Below, in pieces: positions 27,501-32,793 of a DNA stretch of 42,243 bases (the stretch's first letter is position 1; each line of letters opens with the position of its first letter). The DNA comes from Mycobacterium sp. 852002-50816_SCH5313054-b (GTDB lineage Bacteria > Actinomycetota > Actinomycetes > Mycobacteriales > Mycobacteriaceae). The translations under genes and the position numbers were made by a program. The notes beneath the pieces were generated by a model that had not been told where the DNA came from, did not search any database, and saw nothing but the letters and a program-made list of their open reading frames with translations. The stretch covers positions 1 to 42,243 of the forward strand of contig NZ_LZIC01000009.1 in assembly GCF_001667185.1 (NCBI RefSeq), given 5' to 3'.

Positions 27501-29614
27501 GGGCGCGCAGCGGCCACCTCCCGGTGCCCCGCGCTACCGATTACAACCTGGAGCCGACCGAACGCGGCGCGATCGACAACCTTCATCTGGTCGAGACGCA
27601 CGTGCCGCCGCCGAGCGCGGGCGAGGTGCAGATCCGGGTGGAGGCCGCGGGCCTCAACTTCCGGGATGTGCTGAACGTGCTCGGCCTGTATCCGGGCGAC
27701 CCGGGGCGGGTCGGCGGCGGCGACCTCGCCGGCGTCGTCACGGAGTTGGGCGCCGGGGTCACCGGATTCGAGGTTGGCCAGCGCGTCTTCGGCTTCATGC
27801 CGGGCGGGTTCCCCACCCGGGTCAATGTGCCGGCCCAGTTCCTGGCGGCGGTGCCGAACGGGGTGAGCGCGGTAGGGGCGGCGACCATACCCGCCGGGGC
27901 GCTGACGACCCGACTCGCTTTCGACTGGGCGAAGGTGGGACCGGGTGACCGGGTTCTCATCCATGCCGCCAGTGGTGGCGTCGGCCTGGCCGCGATCCAG
28001 ATAGCACAGCAGCGCGGCGCGATCGTCTTCGCCACCGCCAGCACCTACAAGCGGGCGGCGCTGCGCAAAATGGGCGTGGAACACATCTACGACTCGCGCA
28101 GTACGGATTTCGCGGACCAGATCCTGGCCGACACCGGCGGCGCCGGCGTCGACGTCGTCCTGAACAGCCTCACCAATGAAGGGTTCATCGCGGCGACGGT
28201 GCGGGCGACCGCACAGGGCGGCCGGTTCGCCGAAATCGCCAAGCGCGACATCTGGACTCGCGAGCAGATGGCCGCGGCCCGTCCCGATATCGACTACGAG
28301 ATCATCGCGCTGGACGCATGCATCGAGCACGAACCCGAGCGGACGGGGAAGTTGCTGACCGAGGTCGCCGACAGCATGGCCAAGGGCGAGTTGAAGCCGA
28401 TCGCTGCCGAGGTCTACCCGGTGACGGAGGCGAAGACCGCGTTCCGCCGGATGCAGCAGGCGCGACACATCGGAAAGATCGTGCTGCAGATGCCGAAACC
28501 GCTGCAGCCGCGCGCCGATCGGAGCTACCTGATCACCGGCGGCCTCGGTGCGCTCGGCCTGCACACGGCGGCCCACCTGGCCCAACTCGGGGCCGGTGAC
28601 ATCGTCCTGACCAGTCGGCGTCTGCCCGATGCCGAGGCTCAGCGGGCAATCGACGACATCACGGAGCGCTACCGGACCCGCATCCACATCTTCGCGGCCG
28701 ACGTCGGCGACGAAGCGCAGATCACCGCGGTGTTGGACCGGATCCGGGCGGAGTTGCCGCCGCTCGCGGGGGTCGCGCACCTGGCGGGCGTCCTCGACGA
28801 CGCGCTGCTGCCACAGCAGAGCTCCGAAAGCTTCCGGAAGGCGTTGGCACCCAAGGCCTTCGGCGGCTGCTACCTGCATCGGCTCACGAAGGACGACGAT
28901 CTTGATTTCTTCATCGTCTACTCTTCGGCCTCCAGCGTGATCGGTTCGCCCGGCCAGGCCAACTACGCGACCGCCAACGCGCTGCTCGACGGGCTCGTTG
29001 CCGAGCGCCGGGCCCAGGGCATGCCCGCGACCGCAATCAACTGGGGTCCGTGGGCAAAGGGTGGCATGGCCACTTCGCACGCCGCGCGCGCCAATCTCAG
29101 TGCGCAGGGCCTCATCCCGCTGGAACCTTCGGCCGCCCTCAACGCGCTCGACGAGATCGTCGCACACGGAACTGCGCAGGCAACCGTCATCAAAGCCAAC
29201 TGGCAGCGCGCCGCGAAGGGGCTGGGCGCCACTCGCCCGGCGATGCTCGACCATGTGCTGCCGAGCGCTGTCACGGCGACGCGCGGCGACAGCGAGTTGT
29301 TGCGACAACTGCACGAGGTACCCGAGGCCGAGCGCGGCAGCTTCCTCACGGAGTACCTGCGGTACGAAGTCCAGAATTTCCTGAGGCTCGCACAACCGCC
29401 GGCCGCAACCAGCCGGTTCCTGGAGCTCGGCACCGATTCACTGATGGCGGTCGAATTCAGCAACCGGTTGCTTCCACAGTTCGGTGGCGCGTTCACGATC
29501 AGCGCGACCGCGGTATTCGACTATCCGACCATCGGGTCGCTGGCCGAGTACCTGGCCGGTCAGGTGCCGGAGTCCGATAAGGCGGGTTCAGTCGGCTTGG
29601 CCGAGCCTACGTAA
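18530..29614 (+). CDS. Bimodular type I polyketide synthase, KS-AT-KR-ACP-KS-AT-DH-ER-KR-ACP
   Basis: 3694 residues. Module 1: KS about 23-448 (Cys194, His329, His369), AT about 553-860 (GHSVGQ, Ser647; HAFH, malonyl-CoA type), KR about 1190-1395 (GGLGAIG, Tyr1343, no LDD motif, A-type look), ACP (Ser1510). Module 2: KS from about 1578 (Cys1749), AT from about 2120 (Ser2220, HAFH), DH (HxxxGxxxxP with His2521; Asp2690), ER about 3012-3320 (IHAASGGVGLAA), KR about 3328-3530 (GVLDD, B-type; Tyr3479), ACP (Ser3637). There is no loading module and no thioesterase, so an acyl starter must be supplied by a partner (a FadD/FAAL, not in the window) and the chain passed on, presumably to the starter C domain of NRPS-1. 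GPL loci carry a PKS of similar size for the lipid. Start is ATG 18530, overlapping the mbtH relic. Confidence 0.93.
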   Translation: MTDLQNNLETPKPARGSQGTGDSFAIVGYAVRLPGAADANEFWDVLCEGRDAISEVPQDRWDVEEFYDPDPDAPGKIVSRRAGFIEDVTGFDAPFFGLSNRETMLIDPQHRILLETAWQAVEHSGTAPSALANTKTGVFMGLGTHDYLGLISEQLSYEEIEAYVAIGTSSAAGAGRISYGLGLQGPAVSVDTACSSSLVAVHQACQALRFGECDLALAGGVNVLLSAKTAMTFSHAHMLAPDGRCKTFDAAADGYVRGEGCGVVVVKRLEDAIRDGDRIRAVIRGSAVNQDGASGGLTVPNGVAQQRVIAEALQCAGVAPGDVGYLEAHGTGTSLGDPIEVQAAGAALGKGRDADRPLLIGSVKTNIGHLEAAAGIAGLIKVILSLEHEVLPKHLNFSKPSPHIPWDRLPVRVVDEAQPWARADRPRIAGISSFGFSGTNAHIILQEAPVAPEAVAAAPQAPSDDRRFSLLPLSARNPAALAELAQAYSGWLAAHPDASLADVCLTAGAGRSHFEHRAALVVNSTDSAREQLAALADDRPAPGLLRGDCTDRPKTAWLFTGQGSQYAGMARELFETEPVFAETMTRCAAAVADVLEKPLLDVIFDPDGDDALRQTSYAQPALFAVEMGLACLWQSWGFEADVVIGHSVGQYTAACVAGVFSLEDGMLLMAERGRLFGSLPEGGRMVAVFAAPERVESITDEFPSLSVAAYNGANTVLSGPVQDLDQAVAGLEADGVRCDWLDTSHAFHSALLDPVLDEFESYANRFEFGAPQKTLVCNRTGAALGRSAKLDGAYWRRHARQPVEFAKSVRTLAELHCTMLLEIGPQPILTAAAMRAWPDPGTAPRAIASMRKNIADHRQITEALANAYIVGHRPDFGALAPATARKLDLPTYPFQHRQYWFRERKVASTHTSSQASATRTQAVGLLEDGRIEELAALLGGGDSNPQTVDVLKQLAAEHNQQRNAQSVADSRYEIRWEKSAVKTSGATAGEGIAWLLVSDDAEAVQPLVDALTARGHRHRIVGLPVSDADAVRLKETLRTASADEPTLRILHLGALGSDTAPSTQSLLRMQHQVLSGTRRLFCAAAAAELRAPIWLITRGAQRVTGADKVSPAQSCLWGFGRAAALEHPRLWGGLADLAEGGALDGGVWSRLIDQLVAAPAGEDQLALRDQAVYVPRLTRRAGQPAATPLALREDATYLVTGGLGAIGLEVAAYLAAHGARHLVLTSRRAPSDAAQQRIDAICEQTGAEVRVITADVSNPHDVAHVLATVRAELPPLAGVVHAAGEISTTPLQSLDDAEVDRVFAGKVWGAWNLSEATADLKLDFFLSTSSIAGVWGAGGQTAYSAANAFLDGLAWRLREQGVPGISVNFGPWLAAGMADEAARAELDKRGVRPLSPADALAGMAELMASSGKGVSHGVVARIDWAGFLPLYQMAGKRSFFTQLQREVPESAQAPAESGTTQLVDRLTAAPVQQRKKLVVDYLRDAVADVTRIDPAEVREEAGLFDLGMDSLMAVELRRRLERAVGAQLPSTLAMDYPRITDVANFLINDVLSLDASASAGAAAPPAPVAAAVTARTDEPIAIVAVACRFPGAPDPEAYWDLLSGGVDAIREIPDDRFDVDEYYDPDPEAPGKIYTRYGGYLESIDGFDPEFFGISPREAVWMDPQQRLMLEIAWEGLERAGYAPAALRGSRTGVFVGVAANEYSQLLNANSVETIEAHFITGNALNVIAGRVAFALGLEGPAMAVDTACSASLVAVHQACQALHSGDCDMALAGGVNVLVSPASIVATARARMLAADGRCKTFDAAANGYARSEGCGILVLKRLSDAQRDGDHICAVIKGSAVNQDGASSGLTVPNGGAQQRLIAATLARAGLVGGDVDYLEAHGTGTSLGDPIEVQAAAAAYGVGRDPNRPLLIGSAKTNIGHLESAAGIAGLIKVVLSLQHEVLPQNLHFENPSPNIPWDSLPVRVVDHAIEWHANGRPRRAGTSSFGFSGTNAHVLIEEAPPPSAVVDVTPEGDAVPDNTATPEPAAEDQPVGVLPLSARSPEALVTLAQRYGAWLEEHPEADVADLCYTAGVGRSHFEHRAAFVVDSAAGARELLAGLAENRLGPGAVRGVCGDPPKTAWLFTGQGSQYPGMARELFDTEPVFADTVRQCAEAVDPMLPRPLLEVLFDTDSDTGGNAGKGLGHTSFAQPALFAVEMGLARLWQSWGIEPDVVLGHSVGQYAAACVAGVFSLEDGARLMAERGRLFGSLPEGGRMVAVFADAQKVDSVAEEFPHISVAAYNGPNTVLSGPGADLEEIVTTLTGEGVRCTWLDTSHAFHSELLDPVLDEFESYASKFEFAVPTLPLVCNRTGALLTAETPLDAQYWRRHSRQPVQFAESVRTVAALGCSVLMEIGPQPVLTNAAVQAWPESSASPRPIVSLRKDADARRQMAEALAAAYVSGHRPVFAALHHRPRHKLELPTYAFQRRRFWPKNADIRGIDGHGATGSGILGNSKDLASGDSVYTSRWSVNTQPWLSHHVIYGSVVVPGATYAAMALATVGAPAQVREVFFYEPIILGDKTSREVQLAVHPVDGGWTFQVHSRPYGDRDAEWSLNADGQIVSGGADVQDEPALEPTESIDAACERLGRARPQQLFDTFADMELTWGPTWSTSLKSLWSGDGEAIGDIAIGDELAEHLGSEPIHPVLLDLCTGIAFPALEAALAATEDGGGLSDLFLPLRYGRVVLHDEMPRRFYCRARWQKGGLDSETQAFDLDFVDRDGRQLGEIRDFTVKRAPREALLRGLGGDATRNLYTLGWEEVPAPASGGAVANGDGTWLIAGFDELAADVPGCVSVDRASVDPERWKRVFAEAQERGAPVSGVVWRSPGRPDAEESGAEFAARLETEIDELLTVVRTVLAQQDLKLTGGLWIVTERAVATEPGEPVDPAQSALWGFGRTVITEQPSLRCRLVDCDGADDAVRSLAGLLGAPADEPEIALRQGKYLVPRLLPWARSGHLPVPRATDYNLEPTERGAIDNLHLVETHVPPPSAGEVQIRVEAAGLNFRDVLNVLGLYPGDPGRVGGGDLAGVVTELGAGVTGFEVGQRVFGFMPGGFPTRVNVPAQFLAAVPNGVSAVGAATIPAGALTTRLAFDWAKVGPGDRVLIHAASGGVGLAAIQIAQQRGAIVFATASTYKRAALRKMGVEHIYDSRSTDFADQILADTGGAGVDVVLNSLTNEGFIAATVRATAQGGRFAEIAKRDIWTREQMAAARPDIDYEIIALDACIEHEPERTGKLLTEVADSMAKGELKPIAAEVYPVTEAKTAFRRMQQARHIGKIVLQMPKPLQPRADRSYLITGGLGALGLHTAAHLAQLGAGDIVLTSRRLPDAEAQRAIDDITERYRTRIHIFAADVGDEAQITAVLDRIRAELPPLAGVAHLAGVLDDALLPQQSSESFRKALAPKAFGGCYLHRLTKDDDLDFFIVYSSASSVIGSPGQANYATANALLDGLVAERRAQGMPATAINWGPWAKGGMATSHAARANLSAQGLIPLEPSAALNALDEIVAHGTAQATVIKANWQRAAKGLGATRPAMLDHVLPSAVTATRGDSELLRQLHEVPEAERGSFLTEYLRYEVQNFLRLAQPPAATSRFLELGTDSLMAVEFSNRLLPQFGGAFTISATAVFDYPTIGSLAEYLAGQVPESDKAGSVGLAEPT

Positions 29615-29778
29615 GCCACGCCCCGAAACCGCCGGGCCACGTCGGTGTTCGCGCGCGTTTCGGTTCAGCAGCGTAGGAAGCCTGAAGTCAGCGATCCAGA
29701 TTGCTAATCCGGAGGCCCGCAGCCGTTCCCTCGAGCCTCCCCAGACGGTCAAGAAACTAGACGGGAGGGTGCGGGGAC

Positions 29779-30741
29779 GTGGCCACGGAACGCGAGCTTG
29801 TCGACCCGCCTGCGGGCAGCAAGCGGATTCTCGTCACCGGCGCACCCCGCTCCGGCACGACCTGGACTGGCCGAATGATTGCGCAGGCACCGGGGATGGG
29901 GTACCTCCACGAGCCGTTCACCACCGAAAACGGTGACTTATGCGGCTTCGCCAATCCGATTAAAGCCCAGTTCCAGTACATCACCGACGAGAACTCTTAC
30001 CCATTCGACAAATATCTTGAGGGACTGGTTAGTTTCAAGTACCCCTTGGGGACAAATCTCATCCACGCCAAGAGCGCGAGGGAAGCGGCTCGAAGTCTAT
30101 TGGCGTTTGCGAATCTTTCCACGCACCGACTGAGAAAAAAGACGGCTGTCATGAAAGATCCCATCGCCATATTTTCCGCCCCCTGGTTGGCTCGCCAATT
30201 CGATATGAACGTTGTCGTCATGATCCGGCATCCCGCCGCGCTATGTTCCAGCCTGAAAATTTTGAAGTGGAAATTCGACTTCAACCACTTCCTGAGACAG
30301 CCGCAACTCATGCGCGAAACTCGATTGGCGGATTTCGACTCGGATATTCGGTATTTCGCCGAGCATGAACAAGAAATTATCCCGGTGGGTGCCCTGTTAT
30401 GGAACTGCATATACGCAGTGGTAGACGAGTACCGCATGCGCTATCCGGGGTGGCTGTTCCTCAAGCACGAAGAATTATCCATGGATCCGGTGGGCAGTTT
30501 TCAAAAAATCTATGCGGCGCTCGGCCTGGAATTCACCACCAGCGTCCGAAGCGCCATCGAGGCGAGCTCGGGCGAGCAGAACCCTTCCGAACCGCAGCGG
30601 GGCGATGAATTCACGATCAGGCGAAACAGCAAGGTGAACGTCTCAAACTGGATGAATCGGCTCAGCGACCGCGAGATTTCCACGATCAGAAAGCGGACAG
30701 GTGACGTATCGCGGCTGTTCTACTCGGATCTCGACTGGTGA
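29779..30741 (+). CDS. PAPS-dependent sulfotransferase
   Basis: 320 residues from a GTG preceded by GGGAGGG. The 5'-phosphosulfate loop is GAPRSGTTWT (residues 21-30) and the 3'-phosphate segment is VVVMIRHPAALCSSLK (about 145-160), the two hallmark PAPS motifs, with a typical C-terminal helix region. Such enzymes move sulfate from PAPS to a hydroxyl of a lipid or sugar in the cytosol. Sulfated GPLs are known in some rapidly growing mycobacteria, so sulfation of the lipopeptide glycan is a reasonable inference. The coding sequence is visibly richer in A/T than its neighbours (runs such as GAAAAAAGACGG and many AAA/AAT/ATT codons), which hints at separate ancestry. It lies 164 bases after the PKS stop and faces the methyltransferase. 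Confidence 0.85.
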   Translation: MATERELVDPPAGSKRILVTGAPRSGTTWTGRMIAQAPGMGYLHEPFTTENGDLCGFANPIKAQFQYITDENSYPFDKYLEGLVSFKYPLGTNLIHAKSAREAARSLLAFANLSTHRLRKKTAVMKDPIAIFSAPWLARQFDMNVVVMIRHPAALCSSLKILKWKFDFNHFLRQPQLMRETRLADFDSDIRYFAEHEQEIIPVGALLWNCIYAVVDEYRMRYPGWLFLKHEELSMDPVGSFQKIYAALGLEFTTSVRSAIEASSGEQNPSEPQRGDEFTIRRNSKVNVSNWMNRLSDREISTIRKRTGDVSRLFYSDLDW

Positions 30742-30769
30742 CGTCCCGAATGCAGGGCTGCCGGGGACG
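30742..30769. terminator. Nested hairpin between convergent sulfotransferase and methyltransferase
   Basis: CGTCCC (30742-30747) pairs with GGGACG (30764-30769), with a smaller inner pairing GCA/TGC between them. The hairpin fills the 31-base gap between the two stops. No U tract; bidirectional termination is inferred from position. Confidence 0.4.
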
Positions 30770-30772
30770 ACG

Positions 30773-31639
30773 CTAGGCGGCTTCGGTACGCAATTGAGAT
30801 CTCAGTATCCGGTACTCCAATAGGCCGGCCCGCATCTGTTCGTAGATCGCGGACCCGGGCAGGGACAGGAAGTTCGCAACACGTGCATTTCCGTCGCCAT
30901 AAACCTGAGCCCAGGTGTCACTTGCTTGATCGCGCGAGGCCAGCACGTTAGCGGTAATATCCCGGTCGCTTTCTGTGACGAAGCCCGATCGCTTTAAACG
31001 CATCCTCACCTGGTCCCAGTCCTCGGGACTTAAAAAGTCGGTGTGTAAGAACCATCCCGCGGGCCGGCAAATCCTTCGAACTTCACTCAGGAACTTCGGC
31101 AAATTGCCATAGGAATGTGAGGACTCCACGTTGATGATGGCATCGCACGACGCATCGGACAGGGGAATATTCAGTGCATCGCCGACCCGGAAGTCTATCG
31201 GACGCTTGACGTGCGTTTTACTGCAGAAAGCGATCGCTTCCGAGGACATGTCGATGCCGATCACCTGCGCGTTGAACTTCTCCGCGACAAGTGCGGCGTT
31301 GCCGCCGCGGCCACATCCTATTTCGACGACTGTGCGGTCATTGAGGTCAACCGGTCCAACGACTTCGAACACCAGCCGGACCGAGTTGGCGTTGAAAGTT
31401 CCCGGGCGAATGGTGAACGCAGATTCGTCGTTGGAACCCAGCGTGGCGTACCCATAATTGAGAAAAAATGATGAATCCGCGACCCCGGCGTCCTCTAGCC
31501 GGCGGCTGAGCAGATTGTAAAAGCTTTTCCACCCGCCGGCGGTCGTGGAGAGCAGGTCGTCAGCGAGGTGCTCCGACATTGCAACTGGTGAATTATCCGT
31601 CGATTCAACCTGCGTCGAAGCTTCGCTGTGGTTGTCCAT
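30773..31639 (-). CDS. SAM-dependent methyltransferase, Rv2952/Fmt-like (lipid hydroxyl O-methylation)
   Basis: 288 residues. The class I SAM site is VVEIGCGRGGNAALV (104-118), with IGIDMSSEAI, FRVGDALNIPLSD and NVESSHSYGNLPKFLSEV following. FFLNYGYA before the SAM domain, the NVESSH-Y-xFLxEVxR run and the C-terminal VANFLSLPGSAIYEQ resemble, as I recall it, M. tuberculosis Rv2952, which methylates the hydroxyl of phthiotriol, and the Fmt enzymes that methylate the fatty acyl hydroxyl in GPLs. A role in methylating the PKS-made hydroxyacyl chain is therefore likely. The N-terminal 30 residues are Ser/Asp/Glu-rich and variable. Like the sulfotransferase, it is more A/T-rich than the flanking genes. 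Transcribed against the PKS/NRPS direction, with its own upstream region; CATAAT (complement of 31696-31701) is a possible -10. Confidence 0.85.
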   Translation of the reverse strand: MDNHSEASTQVESTDNSPVAMSEHLADDLLSTTAGGWKSFYNLLSRRLEDAGVADSSFFLNYGYATLGSNDESAFTIRPGTFNANSVRLVFEVVGPVDLNDRTVVEIGCGRGGNAALVAEKFNAQVIGIDMSSEAIAFCSKTHVKRPIDFRVGDALNIPLSDASCDAIINVESSHSYGNLPKFLSEVRRICRPAGWFLHTDFLSPEDWDQVRMRLKRSGFVTESDRDITANVLASRDQASDTWAQVYGDGNARVANFLSLPGSAIYEQMRAGLLEYRILRSQLRTEAA

Positions 31640-31769
31640 TTATGTCGTCCCAACCGGATCTGCTTTGACCCATGATCGGTCACATGGTGTCTTTTATTAT
31701 GGATATTTCATTCGGAATACACCGGTCCAACGTGCCGCCCAATCACGTTGCATGCTACACGACCGGCTC

Positions 31770-32095
31770 GCGTCGGGTAACGGCTCAACCTGCACGCGTT
31801 AGGCGTCGTAAATTCATGTGGTCCAGCCACCAACTCACCTCGATCGGCTCGCCCGGCGCATCGGCCATGTCGCCTCACTAAATTGCGCCGTCCACACCGC
31901 GTGGCGACGTCTGCCACCGCAAAGATCCCTGCTTCGTCGTCGGAAGTTCTGATGAGACCGTTGGTCGCGGCCGGCGCGCTGCACCGTTGAATGTGCGCGC
32001 CCGACGCACCCGGCACCGCGACCACGGTCGCCGGCGCTCCGGCGTTGGTTCGCGCCGAGGTAACTGTGCGGGCAACCGTCATCAGGTTGACCGGT
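31770..32095 (-). pseudogene. Possible relic of an FAD-dependent ferredoxin/rubredoxin-reductase-like gene
   Basis: In one minus-strand frame the translation contains VVAVPGAS, AATNGLIRTSDDEAGIFAVADVATR, which recalls the region around the FAD-binding GDVA motif (RTSxPxIFAxGDVA) of pyridine-nucleotide ferredoxin reductases, with the Gly changed to Ala. After a frame change the sequence continues PGEPIEVSWWLDHMN and a stop, reminiscent of the RxExWxxA stretch that follows in those enzymes. The N-terminal FAD and NAD domains are missing. This is a by-eye resemblance in a gene-free region and is held at low confidence; exact limits are uncertain. Confidence 0.3.
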
Positions 32096-32279
32096 GCGCC
32101 GCGCAGGGCGGGGCTCCGGAGACTCCGCGACTTACCCCAGGCGCGGGGCGGCGATTTCCCCCACCTAATACATAGGCGCCGTGGCGGACCGCGACCGAGG
32201 GTCCCTGGCGCCTTGCGGCGGCACGGCGGCGTGGAGCCACCGCTAGGAGGCCACCGGGGCGGCGTCGTCGGGTCGGAGA

Positions 32280-32297
32280 TCCCGGGGCGCCCCGGGA
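32280..32297. repeat. Perfect 18-bp palindrome
   Basis: TCCCGGGGCGCCCCGGGA equals its own reverse complement. It lies about 200 bases upstream of the mbtH-NRPS promoter in a very G/C-rich stretch. Could be an operator, a hairpin or chance in GC-rich DNA. Confidence 0.6.
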
Positions 32298-32481
32298 CGG
32301 GCGAGCAGTCCAAATATGTCGCGTGAGCCGCGGCGGTCGCGGCGGGACCACCCGACAGAGCCCGCTACGCAGACCATGGGTAGCGGAGCGAGCGGTGAAA
32401 CCATACTAATAGTTCGTCTAGGCAACGTTCCGGATGCGGTGGTGTCAGCAGAACCCCGCCACCTCAAATTCCGCGAAGGCT

Positions 32482-32557
32482 TAGACAAGCTCTGTGGGGC
32501 TCCAGTATGGTTTAGAACTTGTTGTACCCATGTCCAGTAGACGGGTCTGGAGACGCG
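32482..32557 (+). promoter_or_regulatory. Promoter and 5' leader of the mbtH-NRPS operon
   Basis: TAGACA (32482-32487), an 18-base spacer and TATGGT (32506-32511) make a good SigA-like pair; the start point would be near 32518. The leader from 32504 is duplicated at 18387. GGAGA at 32549-32553 is the ribosome binding site for GTG 32558. An ATG at 32530 opens a 12-codon frame that overlaps the mbtH start; whether it is translated is unknown. Confidence 0.6.
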
Positions 32558-32788
32558 GTGAGCACTAATCCATTCGACGACGACGACGGCAGTTTCTTCG
32601 TCTTGGTCAACGATGAGGAACAACACAGCCTGTGGCCGGCCTTCGCCGATGTTCCAGCCGGCTGGCAGGTGGTGTACGGCGAAGCGGACCGCGCAGCGTG
32701 CCTGGACTATATCGAACAGAACTGGACCGATATACGGCCGAAAACTCTGCGCGAAAGGTTAGCGGCGGGACAGGGGTTTGATAGGTAA
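32558..32788 (+). CDS. mbtH: MbtH-like protein (NRPS adenylation-domain partner)
   Basis: 76 residues, normal for the family. It begins [20 protein letters not shown] and carries the hallmark order [19 protein letters not shown], then [18 protein letters not shown], with the conserved Trp residues and the Asn-Pro-Phe and Asp-x-Arg-Pro segments. MbtH proteins bind A domains of NRPSs and are needed for their solubility or activity. The GTG start has GGAGA four bases upstream. NRPS-1 follows five bases after the stop, so the two are certainly co-transcribed; GPL loci also carry mbtH ahead of mps1. A truncated copy of the 5' third lies before the PKS at 18441. Confidence 0.95.
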   Translation: MSTNPFDDDDGSFFVLVNDEEQHSLWPAFADVPAGWQVVYGEADRAACLDYIEQNWTDIRPKTLRERLAAGQGFDR

Positions 32789-32793
32789 TCCGG

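Larger units (their letters stand above)
31640..32481. other. Long intergenic region without an intact gene
   Basis: From the methyltransferase start to the mbtH promoter no complete gene is recognisable. The first 120 bases are A/T-rich and look like the methyltransferase promoter region. About 31770-32095 holds a probable gene relic on the minus strand. About 32100-32400 is extremely G/C-rich, with an 18-bp palindrome at 32280-32297. No tRNA, transposase or inverted-repeat-bounded element is visible. Short open frames here have atypical composition and are not called. Confidence 0.6.

Noticed and set aside
26501..29395. Long minus-strand frame (964 codons) opposite DH-ER-KR of the PKS
   Set aside because: Covers intact catalytic motifs on the other strand and has no domain of its own.
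31708..32313. 201-codon minus-strand frame in the gene-free region, considered as an intact gene
   Set aside because: Only its middle resembles a known motif; the ends are Arg/Pro-rich, so a decayed relic is more likely than a working gene.
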